A stretch of 12,535 nt of DNA. Source: Actinomycetes bacterium (GTDB taxonomy: Bacteria > Actinomycetota > Actinomycetes > Actinomycetales > Cellulomonadaceae). The notes beneath the pieces are model-generated. The model saw nothing but the letters and a program-made list of their open reading frames with translations, searched no databases and was not told the DNA's origin. The DNA lies in assembly GCA_023390875.1 (NCBI GenBank), contig JAEWCA010000534.1, positions 1 to 12,535 of the forward strand, given 5' to 3'. The number at the start of each line of letters is the position of its first letter. Position 1 is the first letter of the stretch. The position numbers and the translations under genes are program-made. This document shows, piece after piece, positions 7,124-12,535 of the stretch.

Positions 7124-8113
7124 ATGGACTGGTTGCTGCACCCCGGCTCCACGGGGCAGAAGTTCACGCTCATGATCATCGCGATCCTGCTGTTCGTGCT
7201 GGTCATGGGCCTCATCCTGTTCGGCATCGACCGGATCAAGCGCGCGCCCGTGTGGCTCATCGTCACCGCGTTCCTCGGTCCGACGCTGCTGTTCGTCGCG
7301 TTCGGCCTGGTGTACCCCGGGATCCGCACGATCCGGACGTCGTTCTACAACGACAGCGGCACCGAGTTCATCGGTCTCGACAACTACGTCAAGGCGTTCA
7401 CCGACGACCAGTTCCAGACGGTGCTGCGCAACACTGTGCTGTGGGTCGTCATCGTCCCGCTCGCCGCGACGTTCATCGGGCTCGTCTACGCGGTGCTCAT
7501 CGACCGCACCCGGTTCGAGTCGTTCGCGAAGACGCTGATCTTCCTGCCGATGGCCATCTCGCTCGTGGGCGCGTCGATCATCTGGAAGTTCGTCTACGAG
7601 TTCCGCCCCGACATCGGCAACATCCAGCAGATCGGCCTGCTCAACCAGCTGCTCGTCTGGCTCGGCCTGCCCCCGCAGCAGTTCCTGCTCAACCAGCCGT
7701 GGAACACGCTGTTCCTCATCGCCGTCATGGTGTGGATCCAGGCCGGGTTCGCGATGACCGTGCTGTCCGCCGCGATCAAGGCCATCCCCGACGACATCGT
7801 CGAGGCCGCCCGCCTCGACGGCCTGCACGGCATCGGAATGTTCCGGTTCATCACCGTCCCGAGCATCCGGCCGGCGCTCATCGTCGTCATCACGACCATC
7901 GCCATGGCGACACTGAAGGTGTTCGACATCGTCCGGACCATGACGGGCGGCAACTTCAACACGTCGGTCGTGGCATATGAGTTCTACACGCAGAGCTTTC
8001 GCGCCCGGCAACCAGGGATCGGCGCCGCGCTCGCGGTGATCCTGTTCGTGCTCGTCATCCCGATCGTCGTCTACAACGTGCGGCAGCTGAGGCTCGCGGA
8101 GGAGATCCGATGA
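7124..8113 (+). CDS. Sugar ABC transporter permease (AglF/MalF-like)
   Basis: One of two inner-membrane subunits forming the sugar channel. The product is 329 aa and strongly hydrophobic. Two N-terminal membrane segments (about 14-34 and 43-64) precede the core, then further segments near 104-126, 136-155, 195-215, 252-268 and 300-317. The EAA loop that docks on the ATPase is EAARLDGLHGIGMFRFITVPSIRP (starting at Glu227; Gly233 is the conserved glycine). The extra N-terminal segments are typical of the MalF/AglF side of the pair. ATG7124 was chosen because GAGGAAAGGG lies just upstream; the frame is open further up to 7064 but lacks a better start. The stop overlaps the next gene's start (ATGA). 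Confidence 0.94.
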   Translation: MDWLLHPGSTGQKFTLMIIAILLFVLVMGLILFGIDRIKRAPVWLIVTAFLGPTLLFVAFGLVYPGIRTIRTSFYNDSGTEFIGLDNYVKAFTDDQFQTVLRNTVLWVVIVPLAATFIGLVYAVLIDRTRFESFAKTLIFLPMAISLVGASIIWKFVYEFRPDIGNIQQIGLLNQLLVWLGLPPQQFLLNQPWNTLFLIAVMVWIQAGFAMTVLSAAIKAIPDDIVEAARLDGLHGIGMFRFITVPSIRPALIVVITTIAMATLKVFDIVRTMTGGNFNTSVVAYEFYTQSFRARQPGIGAALAVILFVLVIPIVVYNVRQLRLAEEIR

Positions 8114-9054
8114 CCGTCATCCCTCCCACGAGCCTCGTCGACGCGGAGGAGCGCGACACCACCCGCGTCGCTCCCCGCAAGCTGTCCCGCGCCGAGCAGC
8201 GGGCGCTCGCCGCCAAGGGCAAGCTGAGCTCGCCGTGGGCGTCGGGGCTCGCGATCATCATCGCGATCCTGTGGACCGTGCCGACGTTCGGCCTGTTCGT
8301 CACGTCGTTCCGGCCGCGGTCCGAGATCCGCACCTCCGGCTGGTGGACGCTCCCGTGGAACTGGGAGGTCACGCTCGACAACTACCAGCAGGCCCTGTTC
8401 GGCTCCTCGACGAGCCTGTCGACGTACTTCGTCAACTCGATCGTCATCACGCTGCCGGCCGTCGTCATCCCCATCTCGCTCGCGCTGCTCGCGGCGTACG
8501 CGTTCGCGTGGGTCGACTTCAAGGGCCGGGGGATCCTGTTCGTCGCGATCTTCGCGCTGCAGGTGGTCCCGATCCAGATCACGCTCATCCCGCTGCTCTC
8601 GCAGTACGTGCAGTGGGGGCTCGCGGGGTCGTTCTGGGTGGTGTGGCTGTCGCACTCGATCTTCGCGCTGCCGCTGGCCATCTACCTGCTGCACAACTTC
8701 ATGAAGGAGATCCCGGCGTCGCTCGTCGAGGCGGCCCGGGTCGACGGCGCGGGGCACGTGAAGATCTTCTTCCAGGTGCTCCTGCCGCTCCTCACCCCGG
8801 CGATCGCGTCGTTCGCGATCTTCCAGTTCCTGTGGGTGTGGAACGACCTGCTCGTCGCGCTCGTGTTCGTCGGCGGCACGCCGGACGTGGCACCACTGAC
8901 GGTGCGCGTCGCGGAGCTGTCCGGCACGCGCGGGACGGCGTGGCAGCTGCTGTCGGCCGGTGCGTTCATCGCGCTCGCGGTGCCGCTCGTCGTGTTCCTT
9001 GCGCTGCAGCGGTTCTTCGTCCGCGGTCTGCTCGCGGGGTCCGTCAAGGGCTGA
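8110..9054 (+). CDS. Carbohydrate ABC transporter permease (AglG/MalG-like)
   Basis: Second channel subunit, 314 aa. A hydrophilic, basic N-terminal tail (1-42) leads to about six membrane segments (about 45-65, 108-133, 141-163, 175-195, 230-250, 280-300). WTVPTFGLFVTSFRP (55-69) followed by IRTSGWWTLPWNWEVTLDNY matches the AglG group of MalG-type permeases. The EAA loop is EAARVDGAGHVKIFFQVLLP (207-226). The protein ends RGLLAGSVKG, the conserved end of MalG-type permeases. Its ATG overlaps the previous stop by 4 nt (ATGA), so translation is coupled. No ATPase gene follows; in actinobacteria such CUT1 systems commonly share one MsiK-type ATPase encoded elsewhere. Confidence 0.95.
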   Translation: MTVIPPTSLVDAEERDTTRVAPRKLSRAEQRALAAKGKLSSPWASGLAIIIAILWTVPTFGLFVTSFRPRSEIRTSGWWTLPWNWEVTLDNYQQALFGSSTSLSTYFVNSIVITLPAVVIPISLALLAAYAFAWVDFKGRGILFVAIFALQVVPIQITLIPLLSQYVQWGLAGSFWVVWLSHSIFALPLAIYLLHNFMKEIPASLVEAARVDGAGHVKIFFQVLLPLLTPAIASFAIFQFLWVWNDLLVALVFVGGTPDVAPLTVRVAELSGTRGTAWQLLSAGAFIALAVPLVVFLALQRFFVRGLLAGSVKG

Positions 9055-9121
9055 GTTCGAGCGCGCGTAGGATTCGAAGTGTTGGTCATGGCAGCGGCCC
9101 ACAGGCGCATCGCTCGCACAC

Positions 9122-9183
9122 GCAAGTGCGGTGCCGCTCGCTGGAGACGACGAAACGCAGTCTCCAGCGAGCGGCATGCAAGT
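9122..9183. repeat. 17-bp stem-loop after the sugar operon, flanked by GCAAGT direct repeats
   Basis: Arms 9132-9148 (TGCCGCTCGCTGGAGAC) and 9160-9176 (GTCTCCAGCGAGCGGCA) are perfectly complementary over 17 bp with an 11-nt loop, starting 77 bp after the permease stop. GCAAGT occurs on both sides (9122-9127 and 9178-9183). The simplest reading is the operon terminator, though no T-run follows. The flanking hexamers also look like a target-site duplication around a tiny palindromic element of about 50 bp. The rest of the gap 9055-9217 holds nothing else that I recognise. Confidence 0.6.
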
Positions 9184-9217
9184 TCTGAGATGAGGACTCA
9201 GACCCGCAGCCCGGAGG

Positions 9218-9661
9218 CTAGCAAGAGGTCACCGACAGAATGCCGCCCTGCGCAAATGCGTAGTGCCATCCGTCGCTGAACTGGAGGGAAATCGTCGTCG
9301 CCCAGTTGCCCCTCTTGCAAGGCATGCTCATCGTCCGAGTCACGCTGTCGGGCACTACTCCGGGCGCGTCGTCCCGGTAGTACGGAAGGGCGGCATCGGG
9401 AGTCGAGGCCTCAGAAATCGCATGTGTCCGGTTGAAGGTCAGTCCGTTGCAGCCCCGGATCGTGAACGTCACCTTCGAGTAGATCCGGCCACCGCTCTTG
9501 TACGGGGTCCCCGGACTTGCCGTGAACGTGCAGCCGGGCGGGAGCCTGCTGTCGTACCACGCGGAGGCAGTCGTGCCCTGGAGGGTGATCGCTGCCAGGG
9601 TAAGTATTGCGACGATGGCTGCGAGCCCCACGCGTCGCAAGTCCGCAGAAACGAGCTTCAT
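9218..9661 (-). CDS. Small exported protein with four cysteines, unrecognised
   Basis: A 147-aa product that I do not recognise. MKLVSADLRRVGLAAIVAIL and the following hydrophobic stretch form a Sec signal peptide, with a likely cut after TASA (31-34). The mature 113 residues hold exactly four cysteines (44, 71, 115, 147), the last being the final residue, which suggests two disulfides in a small extracellular domain. The rest is rich in Thr, Ser, Gly and aromatics, with alternating patterns such as RIYSKVTFTIRGC and ATTISLQF that suggest beta strands. ATG9661 was chosen because the signal peptide starts there and GAGAAAGG lies about 10 nt upstream; the frame is open to 9754. Base composition (about 62% G+C on two lines counted) is well below that of its neighbours. 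Homologues would be needed to show it is a real, expressed gene. Confidence 0.75.
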   Translation of the reverse strand: MKLVSADLRRVGLAAIVAILTLAAITLQGTTASAWYDSRLPPGCTFTASPGTPYKSGGRIYSKVTFTIRGCNGLTFNRTHAISEASTPDAALPYYRDDAPGVVPDSVTRTMSMPCKRGNWATTISLQFSDGWHYAFAQGGILSVTSC

Positions 9662-9949
9662 TGCATCGTGACCTTTCTCAGCGGTTTGATGTGCCGTCGC
9701 CAAAGGCCGGATTCGTCGCATCTGTTGTGAAACGAAAGGCCGCCTTGCCGGCAAAATGGACAGTAGCGCATCCGGCAGTGCGGTAGTTGACGTTCTTGAC
9801 TAGAAGTTCACCGTCTGTGACGGGTGTGCGGACGAGACGTGTCTTGCTCGACGCCCGTCACAGATGTCGCGGTCCGGTTGTGAACTTCCACCTGACCCAC
9901 GGCGCCGGAGTCGTCGCAGAGCACGGTTGGAGATGGTCGCGCGGCGTCG
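9662..9949. other. Low-GC intergenic stretch with palindromes and direct repeats
   Basis: This stretch has no credible gene. It contains a perfect 10-bp palindrome TTGCCGGCAA (9745-9754), about 85 bp before the start of the exported-protein gene. AAAGGCCG occurs at 9702-9709 and 9735-9742, 33 bp apart, and TTGAC occurs at 9787-9791 and 9796-9800. The large nested inverted repeat listed separately is also here. The promoter of the exported-protein gene must lie in this stretch, but I could not settle its -10 and -35. Confidence 0.5.
9803..9888. repeat. Nested double inverted repeat
   Basis: An outer pair, GAAGTTCAC (9803-9811) and GTGAACTTC (9880-9888), is perfect over 9 bp. An inner pair, TCTGTGACGGG (9814-9824) and CCCGTCACAGA (9854-9864), is perfect over 11 bp. 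On the left the arms are 2 bp apart and on the right 15 bp apart. A smaller CGAG/CTCG pair (9833-9836, 9847-9850) lies inside. The structure is between the end of the HxlR gene and the start of the exported-protein gene. It could be a terminator for the HxlR transcript, a recombination site or the relic of an element. Confidence 0.65.
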
Positions 9950-10327
9950 TCAGGCGCGAGCGCCCACGATGTCGTCGGCGTTGTCCGCGATCCACTCCAT
10001 GAGGGGGAGCAGCCGTGCGACGAGCTCGGTGCCCCGCTCGGTGAGCGAGTAGTCGACCCGCGGCGGCACGGTGGCCGTGACCTCCCGGTGCACGAGGCCG
10101 TCGGCCTCGAGCGTGCGGAGAGTCTGGGCGAGCATCTTCTCGCTGATGCCCTCGACGAGCCGGCGCAGCTCGCCCCAGCGCAGCGTCCGCTCGGACAGCG
10201 CGACGAGCAGCAGGACGCCCCACCGGCTCGTCACGTGGTCCAGCACGATCCGGGTGGGGCACGCGGCGGGCAGGATCCCGTCCGTCAGGAGCCGCTGCAG
10301 CGGGCTGACCTCGTTGCTTACCGTCAC
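9950..10327 (-). CDS. HxlR/DUF24-family redox-type regulator (QorR/YtfH-like)
   Basis: A 125-aa winged-helix transcription factor. The family pattern is clear: CPTRIVLDHVTSRWGVLLLVAL (from Cys23), RTLRWGELRRLVEGISEKML with QTLRTLEADGLV as the recognition region (about 47-77), the wing VPPRVDYSLTERG, and a C-terminal helix LLPLMEWI for dimer contacts. Cys23 is the only cysteine and sits at the conserved position that senses oxidants or quinones in YodB, HypR and QorR. It is divergent from qorB, the same pairing as ytfH-ytfG in E. coli and as QorR with its quinone oxidoreductase target in Corynebacterium glutamicum. The likely role is therefore redox-controlled repression of qorB and of itself. 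The GTG start has no Shine-Dalgarno sequence but a TAAGGT hexamer 6 nt upstream. Confidence 0.94.
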   Translation of the reverse strand: MTVSNEVSPLQRLLTDGILPAACPTRIVLDHVTSRWGVLLLVALSERTLRWGELRRLVEGISEKMLAQTLRTLEADGLVHREVTATVPPRVDYSLTERGTELVARLLPLMEWIADNADDIVGARA

Positions 10328-10331
10328 GTCC

Positions 10332-10354
10332 GTACCTTACGACGAAGTGGGTAC
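10332..10354. promoter_or_regulatory. Possible operator of the HxlR regulator (GTACC-N13-GGTAC)
   Basis: GTACC (10332-10336) and GGTAC (10350-10354) form an inverted repeat in the divergent promoter gap. The left arm overlaps the predicted -10 of the regulator gene, so binding there would block its own transcription. GTAC-containing dyads are common at DUF24 operators in other bacteria. Short arms make chance possible. Confidence 0.4.
10334..10339 (-). promoter_or_regulatory. Leaderless -10 element of the HxlR gene
   Basis: On the minus strand TAAGGT is followed by six bases (ACGGAC) and then the GTG start, the leaderless layout seen at four other genes here. Confidence 0.5.
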
Positions 10355-10471
10355 CCGCCACCGGGAAGGTGCCGGACGGCACGATGGTTGGCACGGACGA
10401 CACCGCACGCCGGACCGCACCGCCCGCCGAGGCCGTGCGGCGCCGGACCCGCACTCCTGGAGGAACCGCTC

Positions 10472-11329
10472 ATGTCCGTCGTCGTCACCGGAGCCACCGG
10501 CCACCTCGGCCGCCTCGTCGTCGAGCACCTGCTCGCGGGCGGCCTGCCCGCCGACCAGGTCACCGCCGTCGGGCGCAACGCCGACCGGCTCGCGGACCTC
10601 GCGTCGCGCGGCGTCCGCACCGTCGCCGCGGACTACTCCGACGGCCCCGCGCTCGAGGCCGCGTTCGCCGGTGCCGACACGGTGCTGCTCGTCTCGGGCA
10701 GCGAGGTCGGCCGGCGCGTCGAGCAGCACCGCCAGGTGATCGACTCGGCCCGCGCCGCCGGTGTCCGCCGGGTCGTCTACACGAGCGCCCCGCACGCCGA
10801 CACCACCGAGCTCGCGCTGGCGCCCGACCACAAGGCGACCGAGGAGCTCGTGCGCGCGTCGGGCCTCGCGTGGACCATCCTCCGGAACAACTGGTACACG
10901 GAGAACTACGTCCAGTCCGTCGAGCAGGCGCGCACCACCGGCACGATCGTGACGAGCGCCGGGGCCGGCCGCGTCGCGAGCGCGCCCCGCACCGACTACG
11001 CGGCGGGTGCTGCGGCCGTGCTCCTCGGCGGCGACCACGACGGGCGGGTGTACGAGCTCAGCGGCGACGTCGCATGGACGTTCGAGGAGCTCGCGGCGGC
11101 GGCGTCGGAGGTGCTCGGCACGCCTGTCACGGTGCAGCACGTGTCCGACGACGAGTACCGCGCGATCCTCGTCGGCGCCGGGCTCGACGAGGGCACGGCG
11201 GGGTTCGTCGTCGCGCTCGAGGAGGGCACCCGCCGCGGCGACCTCGCCGACGCCACGGCCGACCTGCGCACCCTCATCGGCCGCCCGACCACCCCGCTGG
11301 TCGAGGCCCTCCGGTCCGCCCTGGCCTGA
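10472..11329 (+). CDS. qorB: NAD(P)H:quinone oxidoreductase, QorB/YtfG type (NmrA-like SDR)
   Basis: Reduces quinones using NADPH and is thought to limit redox-cycling damage; cytoplasmic. The product is 285 aa, the usual length for the family. The Rossmann start VVVTGATGHLG (3-13) has the GxxGxxG dinucleotide-binding motif of the atypical short-chain dehydrogenases. VGRNADRL (33-40) fits NADP-type binding. SGSEVGRRVEQHRQVIDSA, YTSAPHADT (103-111), ILRNNWYTENY (136-146) and VYELSGDVAWT (193-203) closely follow E. coli QorB as I remember it. ATG10472 is preceded by GGAGGAA at a good distance; the frame stays open upstream but overlaps the divergent regulator. Divergence from an HxlR regulator with a single N-terminal Cys supports the assignment. 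Confidence 0.93.
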   Translation: MSVVVTGATGHLGRLVVEHLLAGGLPADQVTAVGRNADRLADLASRGVRTVAADYSDGPALEAAFAGADTVLLVSGSEVGRRVEQHRQVIDSARAAGVRRVVYTSAPHADTTELALAPDHKATEELVRASGLAWTILRNNWYTENYVQSVEQARTTGTIVTSAGAGRVASAPRTDYAAGAAAVLLGGDHDGRVYELSGDVAWTFEELAAAASEVLGTPVTVQHVSDDEYRAILVGAGLDEGTAGFVVALEEGTRRGDLADATADLRTLIGRPTTPLVEALRSALA

Positions 11330-11345
11330 CGACGGGGCCCACCCC

Positions 11346-11423
11346 CGGTGAGAACGTCACTTCGGGGTGAGGTCGTCACGTCGCAGTGACGATCTCGCCC
11401 CGACGTCACGATCTCGGCGACGC
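11346..11423 (+). repeat. 19-bp-periodic palindromic array forming a long hairpin
   Basis: Four related 13-bp units start exactly 19 bp apart at 11348, 11367, 11386 and 11405: GTGAGAACGTCAC, GTGAGGTCGTCAC, GTGACGATCTCGC and GTCACGATCTCGG. The last two are inverted relative to the first two, so the array mirrors about 11382. As plus-strand RNA, 11362-11379 pairs with 11386-11403 over 18 bp (two U-G wobbles) round a 6-nt loop, and a weaker extension reaches 11346-11419. It starts about 17 bp after the qorB stop and ends before the next gene's promoter, so it may end the qorB transcript. It may also be a copy of a dispersed repeat. No T-run follows. Confidence 0.75.
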
Positions 11424-11446
11424 GCGAGCCCGGCGGAACGGTCGCC

Positions 11447-11452
11447 TAGCCT
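11447..11452 (+). promoter_or_regulatory. Leaderless -10 element of the EamA transporter gene
   Basis: TAGCCT is followed by six bases (GGCCGG) and then the GTG start; no separate Shine-Dalgarno sequence at proper spacing. No clear -35 was seen between it and the palindromic array. Confidence 0.55.
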
Positions 11453-11458
11453 GGCCGG

Positions 11459-12310
11459 GTGCCCGCGCCGCTCCTGTTCCTCGTCTCGGGCGTCACGCTG
11501 TACGTCGGTGCCGCCCTCGCGGTCGGGCTGTTCGACGAGCTCCCGCCGGCGACGGTCGCGTGGCTGCGGCTCGCCGTCGCGGCCGTCGTGCTGGTGCTGT
11601 GGGGCCGCCCGTGGCGCGACCGCGGGCTGTGGACCCGGCGGGCGCTGCTCGTCACGGTCGCGTTCGGGCTGGTCCTCGGCCTGATGAACGCGTCGTTCTA
11701 CGTCGCGATCGACCACCTGCCGCTCGGCACGGCGGTCGCGCTCGAGTTCACCGGACCTGTCGCCGTCGCGGCGATCACGGGCAGGGGCTGGCGGGACCGG
11801 GTCGCGATCGCGGTGGCCGCCGCGGGCGTCGTCCTGCTCGCGGGCGTGACGCTGGAGGGGACGCCGGACGCCGTCGTGGGCCTCGTCGCCGTCGGCGTCG
11901 CGGCGACCTGCTGGGCGGGCTACATCCTGCTGGGCCGGCGCGTCGCGACCGCAGCGAGCGGGGGTGTCGCCGGGCTGTCGATCGCGATGGCCGCGAGCGC
12001 CGTGCTGCTCGCACCGTTCCTCGCCGGCGCGGCCGGCCCGGTGCTCACCGACGGGCGGCTCGCGGCGCTCGTGCTGGGCGTCGCCGTGTTCTCGTCGGTG
12101 ATACCCTACGCGATCGACCAGGTGGTGCTGCGGCGGCTGCGGCCCGCGACGTTCGCGGTGCTGCTCGCGCTGCTGCCCGCGACGGCGACGCTCGTCGGGG
12201 CCGTGACGCTGCGGCAGGTGCCGCACGGCTGGGAGGTCGTCGGGCTGCTGCTCGTGTCCGGCGCGATCGCGCTCACCGCGCGCTCCGACGAGGAGCCTCC
12301 ACCGGCGTGA
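11459..12310 (+). CDS. EamA-family transporter, RhtA-like exporter
   Basis: An integral inner-membrane transporter of the drug/metabolite superfamily, 283 aa, with about ten hydrophobic segments forming two EamA repeats (about 1-130 and 140-275). The first repeat has LMNASFYVAIDHLPLGTAVA followed by LEFTGPVAVA (about 78-108). This is the hallmark of the RhtA branch, which in E. coli exports threonine and homoserine. An amino-acid or related metabolite efflux role is therefore likely, but the substrate cannot be read here. The second repeat ends with the family-typical LPATATLVGAVTLRQVPHGWEVVGLLLVSGAI. The tail RSDEEPPPA is cytoplasmic in style. The GTG start is fixed by the TAGCCT leaderless promoter and by an N-terminus that begins directly with the first membrane segment. 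It is convergent with bpa. Confidence 0.94.
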   Translation: MPAPLLFLVSGVTLYVGAALAVGLFDELPPATVAWLRLAVAAVVLVLWGRPWRDRGLWTRRALLVTVAFGLVLGLMNASFYVAIDHLPLGTAVALEFTGPVAVAAITGRGWRDRVAIAVAAAGVVLLAGVTLEGTPDAVVGLVAVGVAATCWAGYILLGRRVATAASGGVAGLSIAMAASAVLLAPFLAGAAGPVLTDGRLAALVLGVAVFSSVIPYAIDQVVLRRLRPATFAVLLALLPATATLVGAVTLRQVPHGWEVVGLLLVSGAIALTARSDEEPPPA

Positions 12311-12334
12311 GCCGCACGACGGACCGCCGTCAGC

Positions 12335-12353
12335 GGGTCAGAGGTACTGACCC
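12335..12353. terminator. Possible terminator overlapping the bpa stop codon
   Basis: GGGTCAG (12335-12341) and CTGACCC (12347-12353) form a perfect 7-bp stem with a 5-nt loop, spanning the bpa stop (12340-12338). A smaller GACGG/CCGTC hairpin (12318-12331) precedes it. Both lie where the convergent EamA and bpa transcripts meet, so together they could serve both strands. There is no T-run. Confidence 0.4.
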
Positions 12354-12535
12354 GTCCCGCGCTCGCCGCCGTCGCCCGCGGGCCCCTCGCCCGGCAGGAC
12401 GATCCCCGGCGCGGCACCCGGCGGCCGGTGCCCGGGCGGCAGCTGGCGTCGCATGCCCGACAGCTGCGCCTGCGTCGCCATCTGCTGCGCGACGAGCGCC
12501 GTCTGGATGCCGTGGAACAGCCCCTCGAGCCAGCC
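12338..12535 (-). CDS. bpa: Bacterial proteasome activator Bpa/PafE, C-terminal part (truncated by window edge)
   Basis: The last 65 residues of an ATP-independent ring-shaped activator that opens the 20S proteasome gate and feeds it unfolded proteins in actinobacteria. The visible part begins GWLEGLFHGIQTALVAQQMA, then AQLSGMRRQLPPG, which matches the end of the helical core of Mycobacterium Bpa as I remember it. A flexible Pro/Gly-rich tail follows. It ends GTGQYL, the C-terminal gate-opening motif (GQYL) that docks into the proteasome alpha ring. The start lies outside the window. Its presence implies that this organism has a 20S proteasome. It is convergent with the EamA transporter gene. 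Confidence 0.93.
   Translation of the reverse strand, partial: GWLEGLFHGIQTALVAQQMATQAQLSGMRRQLPPGHRPPGAAPGIVLPGEGPAGDGGERGTGQYL

Noticed and set aside
9070..9078. TTCGAATCC on the minus strand, like a tRNA T-loop
   Set aside because: The flanking bases cannot form the T-stem and no acceptor, D or anticodon arms are found, so there is no tRNA and no support for a tRNA-type att site.
9079..9279. 66-codon plus-strand frame after the last permease
   Set aside because: It runs through the perfect stem-loop and into the antisense end of the exported-protein gene, and shows no recognisable pattern.
10088..10471. N-terminal extension of QorB
   Set aside because: The frame is open, but it overlaps the regulator gene; the conserved Rossmann start and GGAGGAA site fix the start at 10472.

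Overview
The window is a stretch of chromosome from a high-GC actinobacterium, most likely a Cellulomonas or close relative in the Micrococcales. The sequence is about 72% G+C where I counted, and many starts are GTG. The right edge carries the C-terminus of an actinobacterial proteasome activator (Bpa/PafE) ending in GQYL. Several genes show actinobacterial leaderless promoters, with a TANNNT hexamer 6-7 nt before an ATG or GTG.

Left part (1-5394), housekeeping. A truncated gene for an exported protein leaves the left edge on the minus strand. Divergent from it is pheA (prephenate dehydratase with a Phe-sensing ACT domain). Convergent with pheA is a GntR/FCD regulator, with a membrane-anchored diacylglycerol-kinase-family lipid kinase upstream of it on the minus strand. 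Divergent from the kinase is serS, which is translationally coupled by a GTGA overlap to a Cof-type HAD phosphatase.

Middle (5395-9054), a carbohydrate uptake operon. A lipoprotein substrate-binding protein and two inner-membrane permeases of the AglE/AglF/AglG (CUT1) type follow one another. The upstream region holds a perfect 16-bp palindrome, an 11-bp-spaced direct repeat and TTGC-type motifs. A long hairpin lies between the binding-protein gene and the permeases, and a very stable one follows the last permease. No ATPase, glycosidase or LacI-type regulator is present, so the importer probably borrows a shared MsiK-type ATPase.

Right part (9055-12535). About 0.9 kb of clearly lower G+C (about 57-62% on the lines counted) holds one unrecognised exported protein with four cysteines, plus several inverted repeats. 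It is the best candidate here for recently acquired DNA. Next comes a divergent pair: a DUF24/HxlR regulator with a single N-terminal cysteine and qorB (an NAD(P)H:quinone oxidoreductase of the YtfG type), matching the QorR-qorB arrangement of redox-controlled quinone detoxification. After qorB lies a 19-bp-periodic array of half-palindromes that folds, as plus-strand RNA, into a long hairpin. It is followed by a leaderless RhtA-like EamA exporter and, convergent with that, the end of bpa.

I saw no rRNA, tRNA, CRISPR array, insertion sequence or defence system. The less explained parts are the low-GC segment, the 19-bp array and the repeat-rich leader of the sugar operon.
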